A stretch of 64,000 bases of DNA from Thiothrix phosphatis (GCF_035668035.1 NZ_JAYMYJ010000152.1:62001-126000), one strand, 5' to 3'; positions 35,657 to 45,116 are shown, counted from the stretch's first letter. Made by a program: numbers and translations. Notes: generated from the letters alone by a model not told the origin.

Positions 35657-37000
35657 ATGATACAAATCCAAAAAGGACAACGCCTGAAGCTGGCTGAAAT
35701 TGTCCCGGAACACACGGCTTTTTTGCTGCACGCCGACTATAACGGTGCTGGCGTCACGCTGGATTTTGCCTGTTTCGGGCTGGACGCCGCCGGGATGCTG
35801 TCGGACGACCGTTACATGACCTTTTTCAACCAGCATGTCACCCCATGTGGCGGCGTTGCCTTGCAAGAAAGTGCAACCGCCAGCAGTGCGGCCTTCAAGA
35901 TAGACCTCCAGCGGCTTCCCGACACCATTGAACGCTTGGTGCTGACCGCCGCGATTGATGGTCAGGCGACCATGCACGATATTCCCAATGGCACCGTCAA
36001 GTTGGAGTCGCAGGGGAAAACGGTGGCGCAGTTCAGCTTTGCAGGGAGTGATTTTGAACAGGAACGGGCGGTGATGTTGGTGGAGCTCTACCGCAAAGCC
36101 GGGGTTTGGCGGATCAGTGCGACAGCGCAAGGGTTCAATGGCGGGCTGGATGCCTTGGTCAAACATTTTGGCGCGACCGTGGCGGAAGCACCGGCCCCTA
36201 GCACCCCACCGCCGCCAGTGGTGAACCCGGCGCGCATTTCCCTGGAAAAACGGCTGGAAACAGAAGCGCCCAAGCTGCTCAGTCTAGCCAAAAAATCGGC
36301 GATCTCCCTGGCCAAAGTCGGGCTGGAAAGCCACCGCGCGAAAGTCTGCCTGTGCCTTGACATTTCCGGCTCCATGAACCGCCTGTACCGTGACGGCCTG
36401 ATCCAGGCATTCTCGGAACGGATTCTGGCGCTGGGTTGCCGTTTTGATGACGATGGGGAAATTGACGTGTTCCTGTTTGGCAGGCATGTCCATCAGCCAG
36501 CCCCCATGGGCATTGGCAATTACGCGACGTATATTGCCCGCATCATCCAACAACACCCGCTGGAAGGCGACACCCGTTATGGGCTCGCCATGCAGGCTAT
36601 CCGCCGCCACTATTTCCCCGACGCCGCTGGGGGTGAACGCAAAACAACCTTGCAAGCTGACATGCCGGTCTATGTCATGTTTGTGACCGATGGCGGCACG
36701 TCTGACCAAGGCTTAACCGAAAAGCAATTGCGCTGGTCTAGCCAGGAACCCATCTTCTGGCAATTCATGGGCATCGGCAAAGGTCGCAAATCCCGCTCAA
36801 AACTGCTGGCGGCGTTTGCCAACTCAGACTTTCCGTTTCTGGAAAAACTGGATGAATTGCCGGGGCGCTTACTCGACAACGCAGGCTTCTTCTCGGTGGA
36901 ATCCCCCAATGAGCACAGTGATGAAGCGCTTTACGACCTGATGATGGGCGAATACCCCGGTTGGATCACACTCGCCAAACAACAAGGAATCCTCCGTTAA
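35657..37000 (+). CDS. TerF-like protein: TerD domain plus vWA domain
   Basis: 447 residues. The first 180 residues form a TerD-like domain ending in ISATAQGFNGGLDALV. After a Pro-rich linker, the C-terminal part is a von Willebrand A domain with a MIDAS motif, DISGSMN, starting at D235, and a later MFVTDGGTSD. This is the architecture of TerF, thought to gather partner proteins through the metal site. It starts 34 bases after the TerD-protease gene, and its stop overlaps the next ATG by one base (TAATG). Confidence 0.88.
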   Translation: MIQIQKGQRLKLAEIVPEHTAFLLHADYNGAGVTLDFACFGLDAAGMLSDDRYMTFFNQHVTPCGGVALQESATASSAAFKIDLQRLPDTIERLVLTAAIDGQATMHDIPNGTVKLESQGKTVAQFSFAGSDFEQERAVMLVELYRKAGVWRISATAQGFNGGLDALVKHFGATVAEAPAPSTPPPPVVNPARISLEKRLETEAPKLLSLAKKSAISLAKVGLESHRAKVCLCLDISGSMNRLYRDGLIQAFSERILALGCRFDDDGEIDVFLFGRHVHQPAPMGIGNYATYIARIIQQHPLEGDTRYGLAMQAIRRHYFPDAAGGERKTTLQADMPVYVMFVTDGGTSDQGLTEKQLRWSSQEPIFWQFMGIGKGRKSRSKLLAAFANSDFPFLEKLDELPGRLLDNAGFFSVESPNEHSDEALYDLMMGEYPGWITLAKQQGILR

Positions 37001-38106
37001 TGGCCTTAACCGTCACCCTCGAACAAGGCACGCTCAACCTGAGCATCGAAGCAGGCGCTTATTCCCCGGATGAGCTCTTTGGCTTTGCCCAACGCCGCAA
37101 CCCGAAACGCGCCTTCCTGTTTGTCTCCAAGGTGCTGGGGCGGCATATCCCGGTATCCCCGGCGGTCATGCGCAACGCGACGGACGCCTTGGCCGCACAA
37201 ATTCCCGCTGACCTGCCAGGGCCGGTGGCCGTCATCGGCATGGCGGAAACCGCCATTGCCCTGGGCGCGGGTGTGCAGCAGGCCCTCAGCCGCCAGCGTA
37301 ACGACACGCTCTACCTTTGCACCACGCGCCATCCGCTGGATTTGCCCATCCTGGCCGAATTCCGTGAAGAGCACAGCCACGCCACCCAGCAAGTGCTGCA
37401 CCTTCCCCAGCATCCTGCCGATATTGATTTGCTGCGGACAGCGCGCACCTTGGTGCTGGTGGATGATGAAGCCTCCACTGGCAAAACCTTCGCCAATCTG
37501 CTGGAAGCCTTGCAACGCGCCGGGCTAGACCAGTTTGAGCACATTGTAGCCACCACCCTTACTGACTGGTCAGGCGGTGCCGCCGCCCAGCGTTTGGGCC
37601 CGCGCGCCAGCGCCGTATCGCTGCTGGCCGGACATTGGCATTGGCAAGCCAACGATGCGCCGCTGCCGGAAATGCCGCAAGTCGATGTGCTGGGTACGGG
37701 CGAATGGCATCCCAACCCGGCCAATGACTGGGGGCGTCTGGGCGTGCGCCAACATACGCTTACCCCGCTTGCCCAGCAGTTGGGCGTCACCCCCGGCGAA
37801 CGCATCCTGGTGTTGGGCACCGGCGAATTCGTCTGGCCGCCTTTCCTGCTGGCGGAATACCTGGAGCAGCAAGGCGCCAATGTGCAGTTCAGCGCCACCA
37901 CCCGTTCACCGATTGCCCTGGGGCATAGCATCCAACAGCGCTATTGCCTGCACGACAATTACGGGCAAGGCATCGCCAACTTCCTTTACAACGTCGAGCC
38001 AAGCCATTACGGCCGTATCCTGCTGTGCAGCGAGCCGCCCGCCCGTTTGCTGGATCAGGAATTAATCAACACGCTGCGCCCCACTTGCCTGGAGTTTTAC
38101 CCGTGA
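37000..38106 (+). CDS. Ter-locus phosphoribosyltransferase with TRSP domain
   Basis: 368 residues from the ATG at 37000, which overlaps the upstream stop. The PRPP-binding loop of type I phosphoribosyltransferases is VDDEASTGKT (about 154-163). The C-terminal TRSP domain is recognised by its name-giving residues in ATTRSPI at about 298-304. Such PRTase_2-TRSP proteins occur in ter loci and are predicted to transfer or process a ribose-phosphate group in a nucleoside-like pathway. Its stop overlaps the GTG start of the HAD gene (GTGA). The actual base or product is unknown. Confidence 0.88.
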   Translation: MALTVTLEQGTLNLSIEAGAYSPDELFGFAQRRNPKRAFLFVSKVLGRHIPVSPAVMRNATDALAAQIPADLPGPVAVIGMAETAIALGAGVQQALSRQRNDTLYLCTTRHPLDLPILAEFREEHSHATQQVLHLPQHPADIDLLRTARTLVLVDDEASTGKTFANLLEALQRAGLDQFEHIVATTLTDWSGGAAAQRLGPRASAVSLLAGHWHWQANDAPLPEMPQVDVLGTGEWHPNPANDWGRLGVRQHTLTPLAQQLGVTPGERILVLGTGEFVWPPFLLAEYLEQQGANVQFSATTRSPIALGHSIQQRYCLHDNYGQGIANFLYNVEPSHYGRILLCSEPPARLLDQELINTLRPTCLEFYP

Positions 38107-38837
38107 AGCCTTTATTGCTCACCGACCTGGATGACACCCTGTTTCAGACTGCCCGCAAAATGCCGCTGGATGCGGCGAAAATCCCTGCTGCGCAAGGTTT
38201 GCAGGGCGGCGTTATCAGCTTCATGCACCCTTGGCAGCACGATTTCATCCACTGGGCGCTCGGCTGCATGCATGTCGTGCCGGTCACCGCGCGGGGTATT
38301 GAATCATTTCAACGGGTGCAACTGCCGTTCCAGCACGCAGCCGTTTGTGTGCACGGTGCCGCCATCCTGAACCCGCAAGGCATGCTGGATGCAGACTGGC
38401 ATGCATACATGCGGCAGCAGCTCGCCCCCTACCAGCCGCGCTTGCCCGCCCTGTTGGCCAGCGCGTTGCAAACGGGTGAAATGCTGGGGTTATCTTTACG
38501 CGGCTGGCTGGAATCGGTAGAAGATTATGCGGCTTACTTGGTGGTGAAGAGCAATGCTTCCCGCCCGGAAGACCTGCAACAGTTATTGCATGCCTTGCGC
38601 GAAACGCTCGACTTACACGGTTTCTACATCCACATGAATGCGAATAATCTGGCCTTGTTGCCAGACCCGGTGAACAAACGCGCCGCTGCCGCTGAAATCC
38701 TGCGGCGGCATACCGCTGCACACGGGCGTGTGCCGGTGTTTGGCCTGGGGGATAGCGTGTCGGATCTGGGCTTTATGCGCTTGTGCGATTTTGCGGCCTT
38801 CCCGCCGCCCAGCCAGTTGGGTGGGCAATTGCCATGA
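38103..38837 (+). CDS. Ter-locus HAD-family phosphatase
   Basis: 244 residues from the GTG at 38103, chosen because the catalytic motif starts at once: LLLTDLDDTLF, with nucleophile D8 and D10. HAD motif IV is GLGDSVSDLGFM (about 214-225). It would remove a phosphate, possibly from the ribose-phosphate product of the adjacent PRTases. It overlaps both neighbours by 4 bases (GTGA upstream, ATGA downstream), showing tight coupling. Confidence 0.85.
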   Translation: MKPLLLTDLDDTLFQTARKMPLDAAKIPAAQGLQGGVISFMHPWQHDFIHWALGCMHVVPVTARGIESFQRVQLPFQHAAVCVHGAAILNPQGMLDADWHAYMRQQLAPYQPRLPALLASALQTGEMLGLSLRGWLESVEDYAAYLVVKSNASRPEDLQQLLHALRETLDLHGFYIHMNANNLALLPDPVNKRAAAAEILRRHTAAHGRVPVFGLGDSVSDLGFMRLCDFAAFPPPSQLGGQLP

Positions 38838-39907
38838 GTGCGCCGCAAGGTTTCCACGGCTCGTATCCGCCTGATGATGTCACGTTCCTGCTGCGCCTGA
38901 CCGAATTGGAAGCCACCCCGGTCGAGGAAAAGGAACGCCTGATCCAGAGCGGCCAACGCCATTATTCCGAAATGATCAGCACGGAATCCGCACCTTCTGC
39001 AGAACATCAGGCGCTCTACCAACAGGCACTGGCTGACGGCTTGCAGCGGTTGGCGACAGAAGTGCAGCAATTGGCGGTCGCCTTGCAGCAGCGCCGCCCT
39101 GGCCGCCCGCTGGTGCTGGTCAGTTTCGTGCGTGCTGGTGTGCCCCTGGGGGTGCTGCTGGTGCGGGCGTTGCGCGACCTCGGGATGGAAAGCACGCATT
39201 ACGGCGTCAGCATTATCCGCGACAAGGGCATTGACCAGGCCGCGCTGGATTGGATTGGGCAACGCCATGCCTTTGGTGACATCGTGTGGGTCGATGGCTG
39301 GGTTGGCAAAGGTGCCATCCACAGCCAATTGCAAGCTTCCCTCGGGGAACGTTACCCCGAGGGGGAAATCCCTTTTGCCGTGCTGGCAGACCCGACCGGC
39401 AGGGCATGGCTGTCCGCATCGGGGGATGACTGGCTGATCCCATTCGGCATTCTGGGGGCGACCGTATCGGGTCTGGTGTCGCGCTCCATCCTCACCCATG
39501 ATGGCGGTTGGCATGCCTGCATGTATTACCAGCATTTGGCTGCTTACGATGTCAGCCAGGCCTTTATCAGCGAGGTCGACCATTACCGCCGCCAGTTGGC
39601 CGCCCAGCCCCCGCTGGAATGGTTGCCGGAACAGCGCCAGGCCTTGCAGGCGGCCTCCCGCCGCATCATCCAACATTTGGTTGGCAGGTATCAAATCCGC
39701 AATATCAACCGCCTCAAACCGGGGATTGCGGAAGCCACCCGCGCCGTCATGCGGCGGGTGCCGGAACATATTTTGATACAGCGGACAGATGACCCCAATA
39801 TCCGTTTATTGCGCCATCTTGCTGCAATACGGGGCATTCCCCTGCAAGCGGTCGGCGATGAACTGGCCCCGTACCATGCGATAACCATAATCAAGAAGAC
39901 GTCATGA
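38834..39907 (+). CDS. Ter-locus PRTase/PELOTA protein (StiP family)
   Basis: 357 residues from the ATG at 38834 (ATGA overlap with the HAD gene). Databases often name this family cysteine protease StiP, but comparative work assigns it to the phosphoribosyltransferase fold followed by a PELOTA-like RNA-binding domain. Here LVLVSFVRAGVPLGVLLVRAL (given as LVSFVRAGVPLGVLL) is the conserved core and FGDIVWVDGWVGKGAIH replaces the PRPP loop. The C-terminal 90 residues would be the PELOTA part. The function is predicted only: second PRTase step in the Ter metabolite pathway. Confidence 0.82.
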   Translation: MSAPQGFHGSYPPDDVTFLLRLTELEATPVEEKERLIQSGQRHYSEMISTESAPSAEHQALYQQALADGLQRLATEVQQLAVALQQRRPGRPLVLVSFVRAGVPLGVLLVRALRDLGMESTHYGVSIIRDKGIDQAALDWIGQRHAFGDIVWVDGWVGKGAIHSQLQASLGERYPEGEIPFAVLADPTGRAWLSASGDDWLIPFGILGATVSGLVSRSILTHDGGWHACMYYQHLAAYDVSQAFISEVDHYRRQLAAQPPLEWLPEQRQALQAASRRIIQHLVGRYQIRNINRLKPGIAEATRAVMRRVPEHILIQRTDDPNIRLLRHLAAIRGIPLQAVGDELAPYHAITIIKKTS

Positions 39908-40851
39908 GCACACGCATTTCCCCTTACCAATTAGGCGCCACCTTGTACATGCCAGCGACGCGCCCCGACTTGCCCGATGTCATTTTGCGGCAAAAAATCC
40001 CTGACCTACGCTCGATGGTGATTTGTCTTGAGGATGCCGTGCGTGAGGAGGAAATCGCCAGAAGTTTGGCCAGCCTGCAACACTGCCTGCACGAACTAAA
40101 TGAGCAGGAAGGCCGGATGCGCCCTTTGGTGTTCGTCCGGCCACGCCACCCGAAGATGGCGCAGGAATTGTTGGCCATGCAGGGGATTGGCTGTATTGAC
40201 GGTTTTGTGCTGCCAAAATTTGATAACCACTCATTTGCGGCCTGGCATGCAGTGATACGGGCCGCACCTTCCCACTGGTTGTTTATGCCCACACTGGAAA
40301 CCGCGCAAATGCTGGATGCGGCCGCCGTGCGGGAATTGTGTGGACGCTTGCAACATGCCGGGATTAAGCCACGGATATTGGCCTTGAGGATTGGCGGGAA
40401 TGATTTGTCTTCCTGCCTGCGGCTGCGCACCCATCGCGCCCATACCTTGTACGACGGCCCGTTGGGGCATGCGGTGGCCATGCTGGTGACGCAGTTTGCG
40501 CCCGCCGGATTCCACCTGACCGCGCCGGTGTTTGAATATTTTCAGGATCACACTATCTTGCAGGCCGAGTTCCAGCGCGATTTGCTGCATGGCCTGGTAG
40601 GCAAAACCGTGATCCACCCCAGCCAGATTGCGGTCATCCATCACGCCTTGAAGGTTGATAGCCGTGACTACGAAGCCGCCTTGCAGATTCTGGATGACAC
40701 CATGCCTGCGGTGTTCCAGTTTGAAGGCGCCATGTGTGAACCGGCGACCCACCACCATTGGGCGGTGCAGATCATGGAGCGGGCGCAACATTTCGGTTGT
40801 TACCTGCACTCCGTCCCCATGGCCAGCACTCCACTGGCGGCTAGCCCTTAG
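39904..40851 (+). CDS. Ter-locus CitE-like HpcH/HpaI aldolase/lyase
   Basis: 315 residues, a TIM-barrel enzyme of the HpcH/HpaI/CitE family. Visible are MVICLEDAVREEE with the metal-linked Glu/Asp, LVFVRPRHP, GFVLPKFDN and KTVIHPSQIAVIH, the CoA-lyase-type ending. Such genes close the biosynthetic module of ter loci. It overlaps the PRTase/PELOTA gene by 4 bases. Its last 4 bases overlap the end of ung on the opposite strand. The carbon substrate is unknown. Confidence 0.85.
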   Translation: MSTRISPYQLGATLYMPATRPDLPDVILRQKIPDLRSMVICLEDAVREEEIARSLASLQHCLHELNEQEGRMRPLVFVRPRHPKMAQELLAMQGIGCIDGFVLPKFDNHSFAAWHAVIRAAPSHWLFMPTLETAQMLDAAAVRELCGRLQHAGIKPRILALRIGGNDLSSCLRLRTHRAHTLYDGPLGHAVAMLVTQFAPAGFHLTAPVFEYFQDHTILQAEFQRDLLHGLVGKTVIHPSQIAVIHHALKVDSRDYEAALQILDDTMPAVFQFEGAMCEPATHHHWAVQIMERAQHFGCYLHSVPMASTPLAASP

Positions 40852-41528
40852 GCGGGCAAAGCCCACTCGACCGGCGTCCTGCCGTTGGCTTGCAAGAATC
40901 CATTCGCACGGGAAAACGGTTTGCTGCCGAAAAAGCCGCGCCGCGCTGACAAGGGTGACGGGTGGGCGCTGGCGATGATGTGGTGGCGCTGGCTGTCGAT
41001 CAGCTCCGCTTTCTTCTGCGCGTGGCTGCCCCAGAGGATAAACACCACTGGCTGTTCCTGGGCGCTGATGGCGCGGATCACCGCATCAGTGAAGCTTTCC
41101 CAGCCGCGTTTCTGATGGCTGCCTGCATTGCCCGCCGCCACCGTCAGCACGGTGTTCAGCAGCAGCACGCCCTGTTCCGCCCAGGCTTGCAGGCAGCCTG
41201 TGTGGCCATTGTTGATGCCCAGGTCGTCCTGCAATTCGCGGTTGATATTGAGCAGTGAGCGGGGCAGGGGGCTGACTTCCGGCTGCACCGAAAATGACAG
41301 GCCGTGCGCATGGCCGGGGGTAGGGTAAGGGTCTTGCCCGAGGATCACCACTTTCACCTGTTCCAGCGGCGTGCTTTGCAGCGCGTTGAAACGTTGTGCG
41401 GCAGGTGGCAGGAGCAGCTTACCGGCGGCCTCCTCGGCTTGCAGGAAAGCACCCAGCGATTGCATGTAGGGTTTGGAAAATTCTGCGCCGACAGCCGCCT
41501 GCCAGGATGGTGGCAACGGATCGTTCAT
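40848..41528 (-). CDS. ung: Uracil-DNA glycosylase
   Basis: 226 residues. It removes uracil from DNA in base excision repair. Motif A GQDPYP (64-69) carries the catalytic Asp66, and the DNA-intercalating motif HPSPLSARRGFFG lies near residue 190. Length and motifs are standard for family 1. Its ATG overlaps the stop of the AAA-ATPase/nuclease gene by 4 bases, and its 3' end meets the CitE-like gene. Confidence 0.96.
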   Translation of the reverse strand: MNDPLPPSWQAAVGAEFSKPYMQSLGAFLQAEEAAGKLLLPPAAQRFNALQSTPLEQVKVVILGQDPYPTPGHAHGLSFSVQPEVSPLPRSLLNINRELQDDLGINNGHTGCLQAWAEQGVLLLNTVLTVAAGNAGSHQKRGWESFTDAVIRAISAQEQPVVFILWGSHAQKKAELIDSQRHHIIASAHPSPLSARRGFFGSKPFSRANGFLQANGRTPVEWALPA

Positions 41529-43072
41529 GCCTGCTCCACTTCAAAGCCCACAATATTGCGGGATGCCTTGCTGAACTCCACCCCCAGCAGATGGATAGGC
41601 TGCTGCAAACCCCGGTATTTGTCGGCGTAAGCCTTGTCCCTGATTTGCTGCAATGCCCTGCCTTCCGGGGCCAGTTCCACCACCTTGAATTCGAAGATAT
41701 ACACCTGGGCATTAAACTTCAGGGTCATGTCAATCCGCCCCAGGTTGGTGATGTCTTCCAGTGTCACATTCAAGCCCAATGAGGCGAAATAGGAATAAAA
41801 CACCGAGGCATAATAGCCTTCGTAACTTTGTATGTCGTTATTGGTGTACCAGTGATAAGGGATGCTGGCGAAAAAGCTCTGGAAAAGCCGTTTCAGACCG
41901 GCAAAATCGTTGGCTTCCAGCAGCCGGTACAATTGCAGGCTTTGCACCGCCTGTTTGGATTTGTCCTTGACCAGCACCGACAGCAGGGATTCATTCAGGC
42001 TTTGGTAGACCTCACGGTTAGGGTAACCCAGTGTGTAGAAATACTGCCCGCCGAGATTTTCCTCTTTGTGGATGGTCAGGTAGCCGGTCTGGAACAACAG
42101 GGCTTCGGTGGTGATGTCATCCACGTCAAAGCTGGACAACATGCTGCTGCTGCTGATCATTTCCCCCAGATTCAGGCTTGGCACTTGCCGCTGGAACAGC
42201 AGATCCAGCAAAAAAGTCGGTGTGCCGGTTTCAAACCAGTAGCTCTTGAACTCACGCTTATCAAACAGTTGCAGAATATCGAACGGGTTGTAAACGCCTG
42301 TTCCCAGCCAGTGATAACCGTTGTACCACTCACGGATTTGGTTTCGGTTCAGACCCTCCAGTTCCGCTGCAAATATACTATCAATATCGTTGTCGGTATA
42401 ACCACATAGGGTTGAATAACGCTTGTCCAGCGTAATGTCATTCAGATTGTTCAGGCCGGAAAACAGGCTGACCTTGGAAAACTTGCTCACCCCGGTCAGG
42501 AAGCTGAACTTGATATGCGCGTCGTAGTCCTTGATGTTGCCGTAGAAACCGCGCAGGAAATCACGGTTGGCGCGGGCGACTTCCGGGTATAGCAAGGCAT
42601 CCAGAATCGGTTTGTCGTATTCATCGATCAGAATCACCACCGGCTGCCCGCTCTGCTGATGCAGCTTGACGATCAGGTGGGCAAAACGGCCACTCATGCT
42701 ATCCACCTGCGGCGGTAACTGGTACTGCGCCTCCAGTAAACGTAATTGCGCATCCAGCGTCGCCACCAGGCTTTCTGTCTGGCGGTAATTTTCACCACCG
42801 AAGCTGAAACGCAGCACCGGATATTTTACCGACCAATCCCACTGTTGGTGGGCGGCCAGCCCTTCAAACAGCGGTTCATTGCCTTCAAACAGTTCTTTCA
42901 GGGTGTCGAGGAACAGGCTTTTGCCAAAACGGCGGGGGCGGGAGAGGAAATAATGCTTGCCTTCTTTCGCCAGCTTCACCGCCAGATGGGATTTATCCAC
43001 GTAATAGTGGTTATTCCGGCGGATTTCGCTGAAGGTCTGGATACCGATGGGTAAAAGTTTGCGCTGCATCAT
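41525..43072 (-). CDS. AAA-ATPase-like protein with C-terminal PD-(D/E)XK nuclease domain
   Basis: 515 residues. The N-terminal AAA-ATPase_like domain has FLSRPRRFGKSLFLDTLKEL (Walker A region, about 42-61) and VVILIDEYDKPI (Walker B, about 143-154). The C terminus has IDMTLKFNAQVYIFEFK, fitting the D-X-EXK pattern of PDDEXK_9 nucleases. This is a widespread, often multicopy family of unproven function, suspected in mobile-element or defence contexts. It overlaps ung by 4 bases. An adjacent second ATG at 43069 could also be used. Confidence 0.85.
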   Translation of the reverse strand: MMQRKLLPIGIQTFSEIRRNNHYYVDKSHLAVKLAKEGKHYFLSRPRRFGKSLFLDTLKELFEGNEPLFEGLAAHQQWDWSVKYPVLRFSFGGENYRQTESLVATLDAQLRLLEAQYQLPPQVDSMSGRFAHLIVKLHQQSGQPVVILIDEYDKPILDALLYPEVARANRDFLRGFYGNIKDYDAHIKFSFLTGVSKFSKVSLFSGLNNLNDITLDKRYSTLCGYTDNDIDSIFAAELEGLNRNQIREWYNGYHWLGTGVYNPFDILQLFDKREFKSYWFETGTPTFLLDLLFQRQVPSLNLGEMISSSSMLSSFDVDDITTEALLFQTGYLTIHKEENLGGQYFYTLGYPNREVYQSLNESLLSVLVKDKSKQAVQSLQLYRLLEANDFAGLKRLFQSFFASIPYHWYTNNDIQSYEGYYASVFYSYFASLGLNVTLEDITNLGRIDMTLKFNAQVYIFEFKVVELAPEGRALQQIRDKAYADKYRGLQQPIHLLGVEFSKASRNIVGFEVEQA

Positions 43073-43198
43073 GCTGGCCTGTTTGCTGCTGTTGCGCTGA
43101 GTTTAGCATGATCCACCAGCATGGCCTTGCTGGCGAAGATCAGGGCGGAGGAGGATTGCGCTCTATATTGCGTAACTATCGCCTGAAAAGCGTCTAAA

Positions 43199-43216
43199 TC
43201 CGCACTATACTGCGGA
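43199..43216. promoter_or_regulatory. Palindromic operator overlapping the hipA-like promoter
   Basis: TCCGCACTATACTGCGGA is a perfect 6-bp inverted repeat with a 6-base centre. The centre holds a -10 hexamer TATACT (43206-43211), and CTGAAA at 43183-43188 sits 17 bases upstream as a fair -35. It ends one base before the ATG. A repressor bound here, such as the HipB-like protein, would block transcription. Confidence 0.55.
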
Positions 43217-43217
43217 A

Positions 43218-44078
43218 ATGAAGACAGATTGCACTTTCGAGTTGTTTCTCAATGGCGCATGGCGTGAAGCTGGCGGTATGGCCTTGTTGGCGTCTGCAGA
43301 TAAAGGCTGGCAAGGTGCCGCATATCTGGGCTATGCCGTTGACCATGCCATCGAGTATGCCGGACGGCGGGATGCGCCAGCCCTTTCCTGGACTTTTCCG
43401 GTCAGTCTTGCCCCTTTGCGGACTGCCGTCTGGCCAGGCTTTGTTATGGACTTGCTGCCCCAAGGCTATGGCCGCCAGGAGCTGTTACGTCAATTGGGTT
43501 TGCCGGGACGGGCGGAGGCAGGCGCAGACTGGCGTTTGCTGTTGGCGGGGGCTGGCGACCCTATCGGCAACTGCCGGGCGCGGGAAGCTTATGAGTGGCT
43601 GCAAGCACGGGATACGGCCCGGTCGCAAGGTTTCCCACTGGCTGAAGTGGCGCAGCGTGGGGAGCATTTTGCCGAGTATTTGGCAAATTACGGCTTGTTT
43701 GTGGCGGGATCTTCAGGCGTGCAGGGCGAATGGCCCAAATTGTTGTTGACTGAAGATCACAGCGGGCAATTTTTCCTGGATCATATATTGCAGGGGAGAG
43801 CCTTGTTTATCCCCCGCTTTGACCGTGAACTGACCTCCTCGGGGGTGCAGCGCCACGCCCAGGAAAGCGTGTATGCCCTGTGCCAATGCAGCGGTTTTGG
43901 CTCCCAATTGACCCACAATGCAGTTTGCACGGCATTGGCTTCTGGGCTGGCGGCAATGTGTGAACCATTGGCGGCATTGCCGGACAAGATGCGGCAATCA
44001 GGCGTTCCGGCAGGGATTGTGGAACGCTTTGCACCTTTATGCCGTGATGCCGCCGCACAGCTAGAGGCTTGTTGCTGA
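43218..44078 (+). pseudogene. Decayed HipA-family toxin kinase (internal deletions)
   Basis: 286 residues against about 410-440 in intact HipA proteins. The N-terminal part is recognisable (VMDLLPQGYGRQELLRQLG, then GVQGEWPKLLLTED). After about residue 190 the sequence jumps to ALFIPRFDRE and HAQESVYALC, and after SGFGSQLTHN it jumps again to a C-terminal tail. The catalytic loop (GNxDNH-type, with the essential Asp) and much of the kinase lobe are missing. No stop interrupts the frame, so a truncated protein could still be made, but kinase activity is not expected. A hipB-like gene follows with a one-base overlap. Confidence 0.75.
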
Positions 44079-44383
44079 TGGATCGGCGTTACAAGCCACT
44101 TTCGCCGGTTGAACAGCTTCAGCAACGCATCGCCTTGTTGGGGCAGATCCAACAACAGCCGGACATGCCGCTGGAGCAGGTGGTGCGCCAGTTGCGCACG
44201 GGCTTGCATTTGACCGTGGCGGAATATGCGCGGCTGACCGGGGTCGCTGCCCGGACTATACAGGCCATTGAAGCGGGAACGGCCAACCCCTCCGTCAATA
44301 CGATTTACAGGTTGTTGCAACCTTTTGGGCTGACCTTGGGCGTAGTGGCTGCTGTTGCCCGCGACGGGCAAACCGGGCAGTGA
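44078..44383 (+). CDS. HipB-like XRE-family antitoxin/regulator
   Basis: 101 residues from the ATG at 44078 (TGATG junction with the hipA remnant). A helix-turn-helix of the Xre type spans about 50-90, with LTVAEYARLTGVAARTIQAI and NPSVNTIYRLLQPFG. HipB proteins repress their operon and neutralise HipA. Here the order is reversed (hipB after hipA) and the toxin is degraded, so it may persist as a regulator. The N-terminal 35 residues are not part of the usual domain. Confidence 0.75.
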   Translation: MDRRYKPLSPVEQLQQRIALLGQIQQQPDMPLEQVVRQLRTGLHLTVAEYARLTGVAARTIQAIEAGTANPSVNTIYRLLQPFGLTLGVVAAVARDGQTGQ

Positions 44384-44398
44384 AATGATGCCCAGCCC

Positions 44399-45094
44399 TC
44401 ACACGGTCAAGTAACGCTGCACCAGCCCCTCATCCAGCGCATCCATTGCGCCTTCCGCCACCTGCCGCCCGCGATCGAGGATGCAGAACCGATCCCCGAC
44501 CCTGCGCGCAAACGGCAGTTTCTGCTCCACCAGCAAGACGGTCAGGCCGGTTTCCTGATTGAGCTTGCGGATGATGTCGCCGATTTCATGCACGATGTTC
44601 GGCTGGATGCCTTCGGTGGGTTCATCCAGGATCAGCAGTTTCGGGTCCAGCACCAGCGCGCGGCCTATCGCCAGTTGCTGTTGCTGGCCACCGGACAAAT
44701 CGCCGCCACGCCGCCCCAGCATTTCCTTCAGCACCGGGAACAGCCCGAAAATGAACGGCGGGATCGTGCGCACCTTGTCGCGCCGTGCAGGCAGGCCGAT
44801 CAGCAGGTTTTCCTCCACTGTCAGCAGCGGGAAAATTTGCCGCCCTTGCGGCACATAGCCGATGCCTAGGTTGGCGCGGCGCTCGGCGTTGTATTGGAGC
44901 AGGTTTTCACCCTGGTATTGGATGTTGCCGCTGCGCACCGGCAGCAAGCCCATAATGCATTGCAGCAGGGTGGTTTTGCCGACGCCGTTGCGCCCCATCA
45001 AGACGGTGCACTGGCCTTCCGGCACCTGCATGCCGAGATCCCACAGGGTATGGCTCTCACCGTAATACTGGTTGAGTTTTTCAACAGTCAACAT
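44399..45094 (-). CDS. urtE: Urea ABC transporter ATP-binding protein UrtE
   Basis: 231 residues, a LivF-like ATPase. Walker A GRNGVGKT is at 34-41, the signature LSGGQQQQLAIGRAL near 135 and Walker B LLILDEPTEGIQPN just after. With UrtD it powers high-affinity urea uptake through UrtB/UrtC. The EGIQPN ending of Walker B is typical of UrtE. It is the last gene of urtABCDE, 22 bases after urtD. Confidence 0.94.
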   Translation of the reverse strand: MLTVEKLNQYYGESHTLWDLGMQVPEGQCTVLMGRNGVGKTTLLQCIMGLLPVRSGNIQYQGENLLQYNAERRANLGIGYVPQGRQIFPLLTVEENLLIGLPARRDKVRTIPPFIFGLFPVLKEMLGRRGGDLSGGQQQQLAIGRALVLDPKLLILDEPTEGIQPNIVHEIGDIIRKLNQETGLTVLLVEQKLPFARRVGDRFCILDRGRQVAEGAMDALDEGLVQRYLTV

Positions 45095-45116
45095 GGTTAT
45101 TCTCCGGGATGGGGGG

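Noticed and set aside
38834..39907. Annotation as a cysteine protease (StiP)
   Set aside because: The genomic context and the conserved core fit the phosphoribosyltransferase/PELOTA interpretation; no cysteine-histidine protease pair is apparent.
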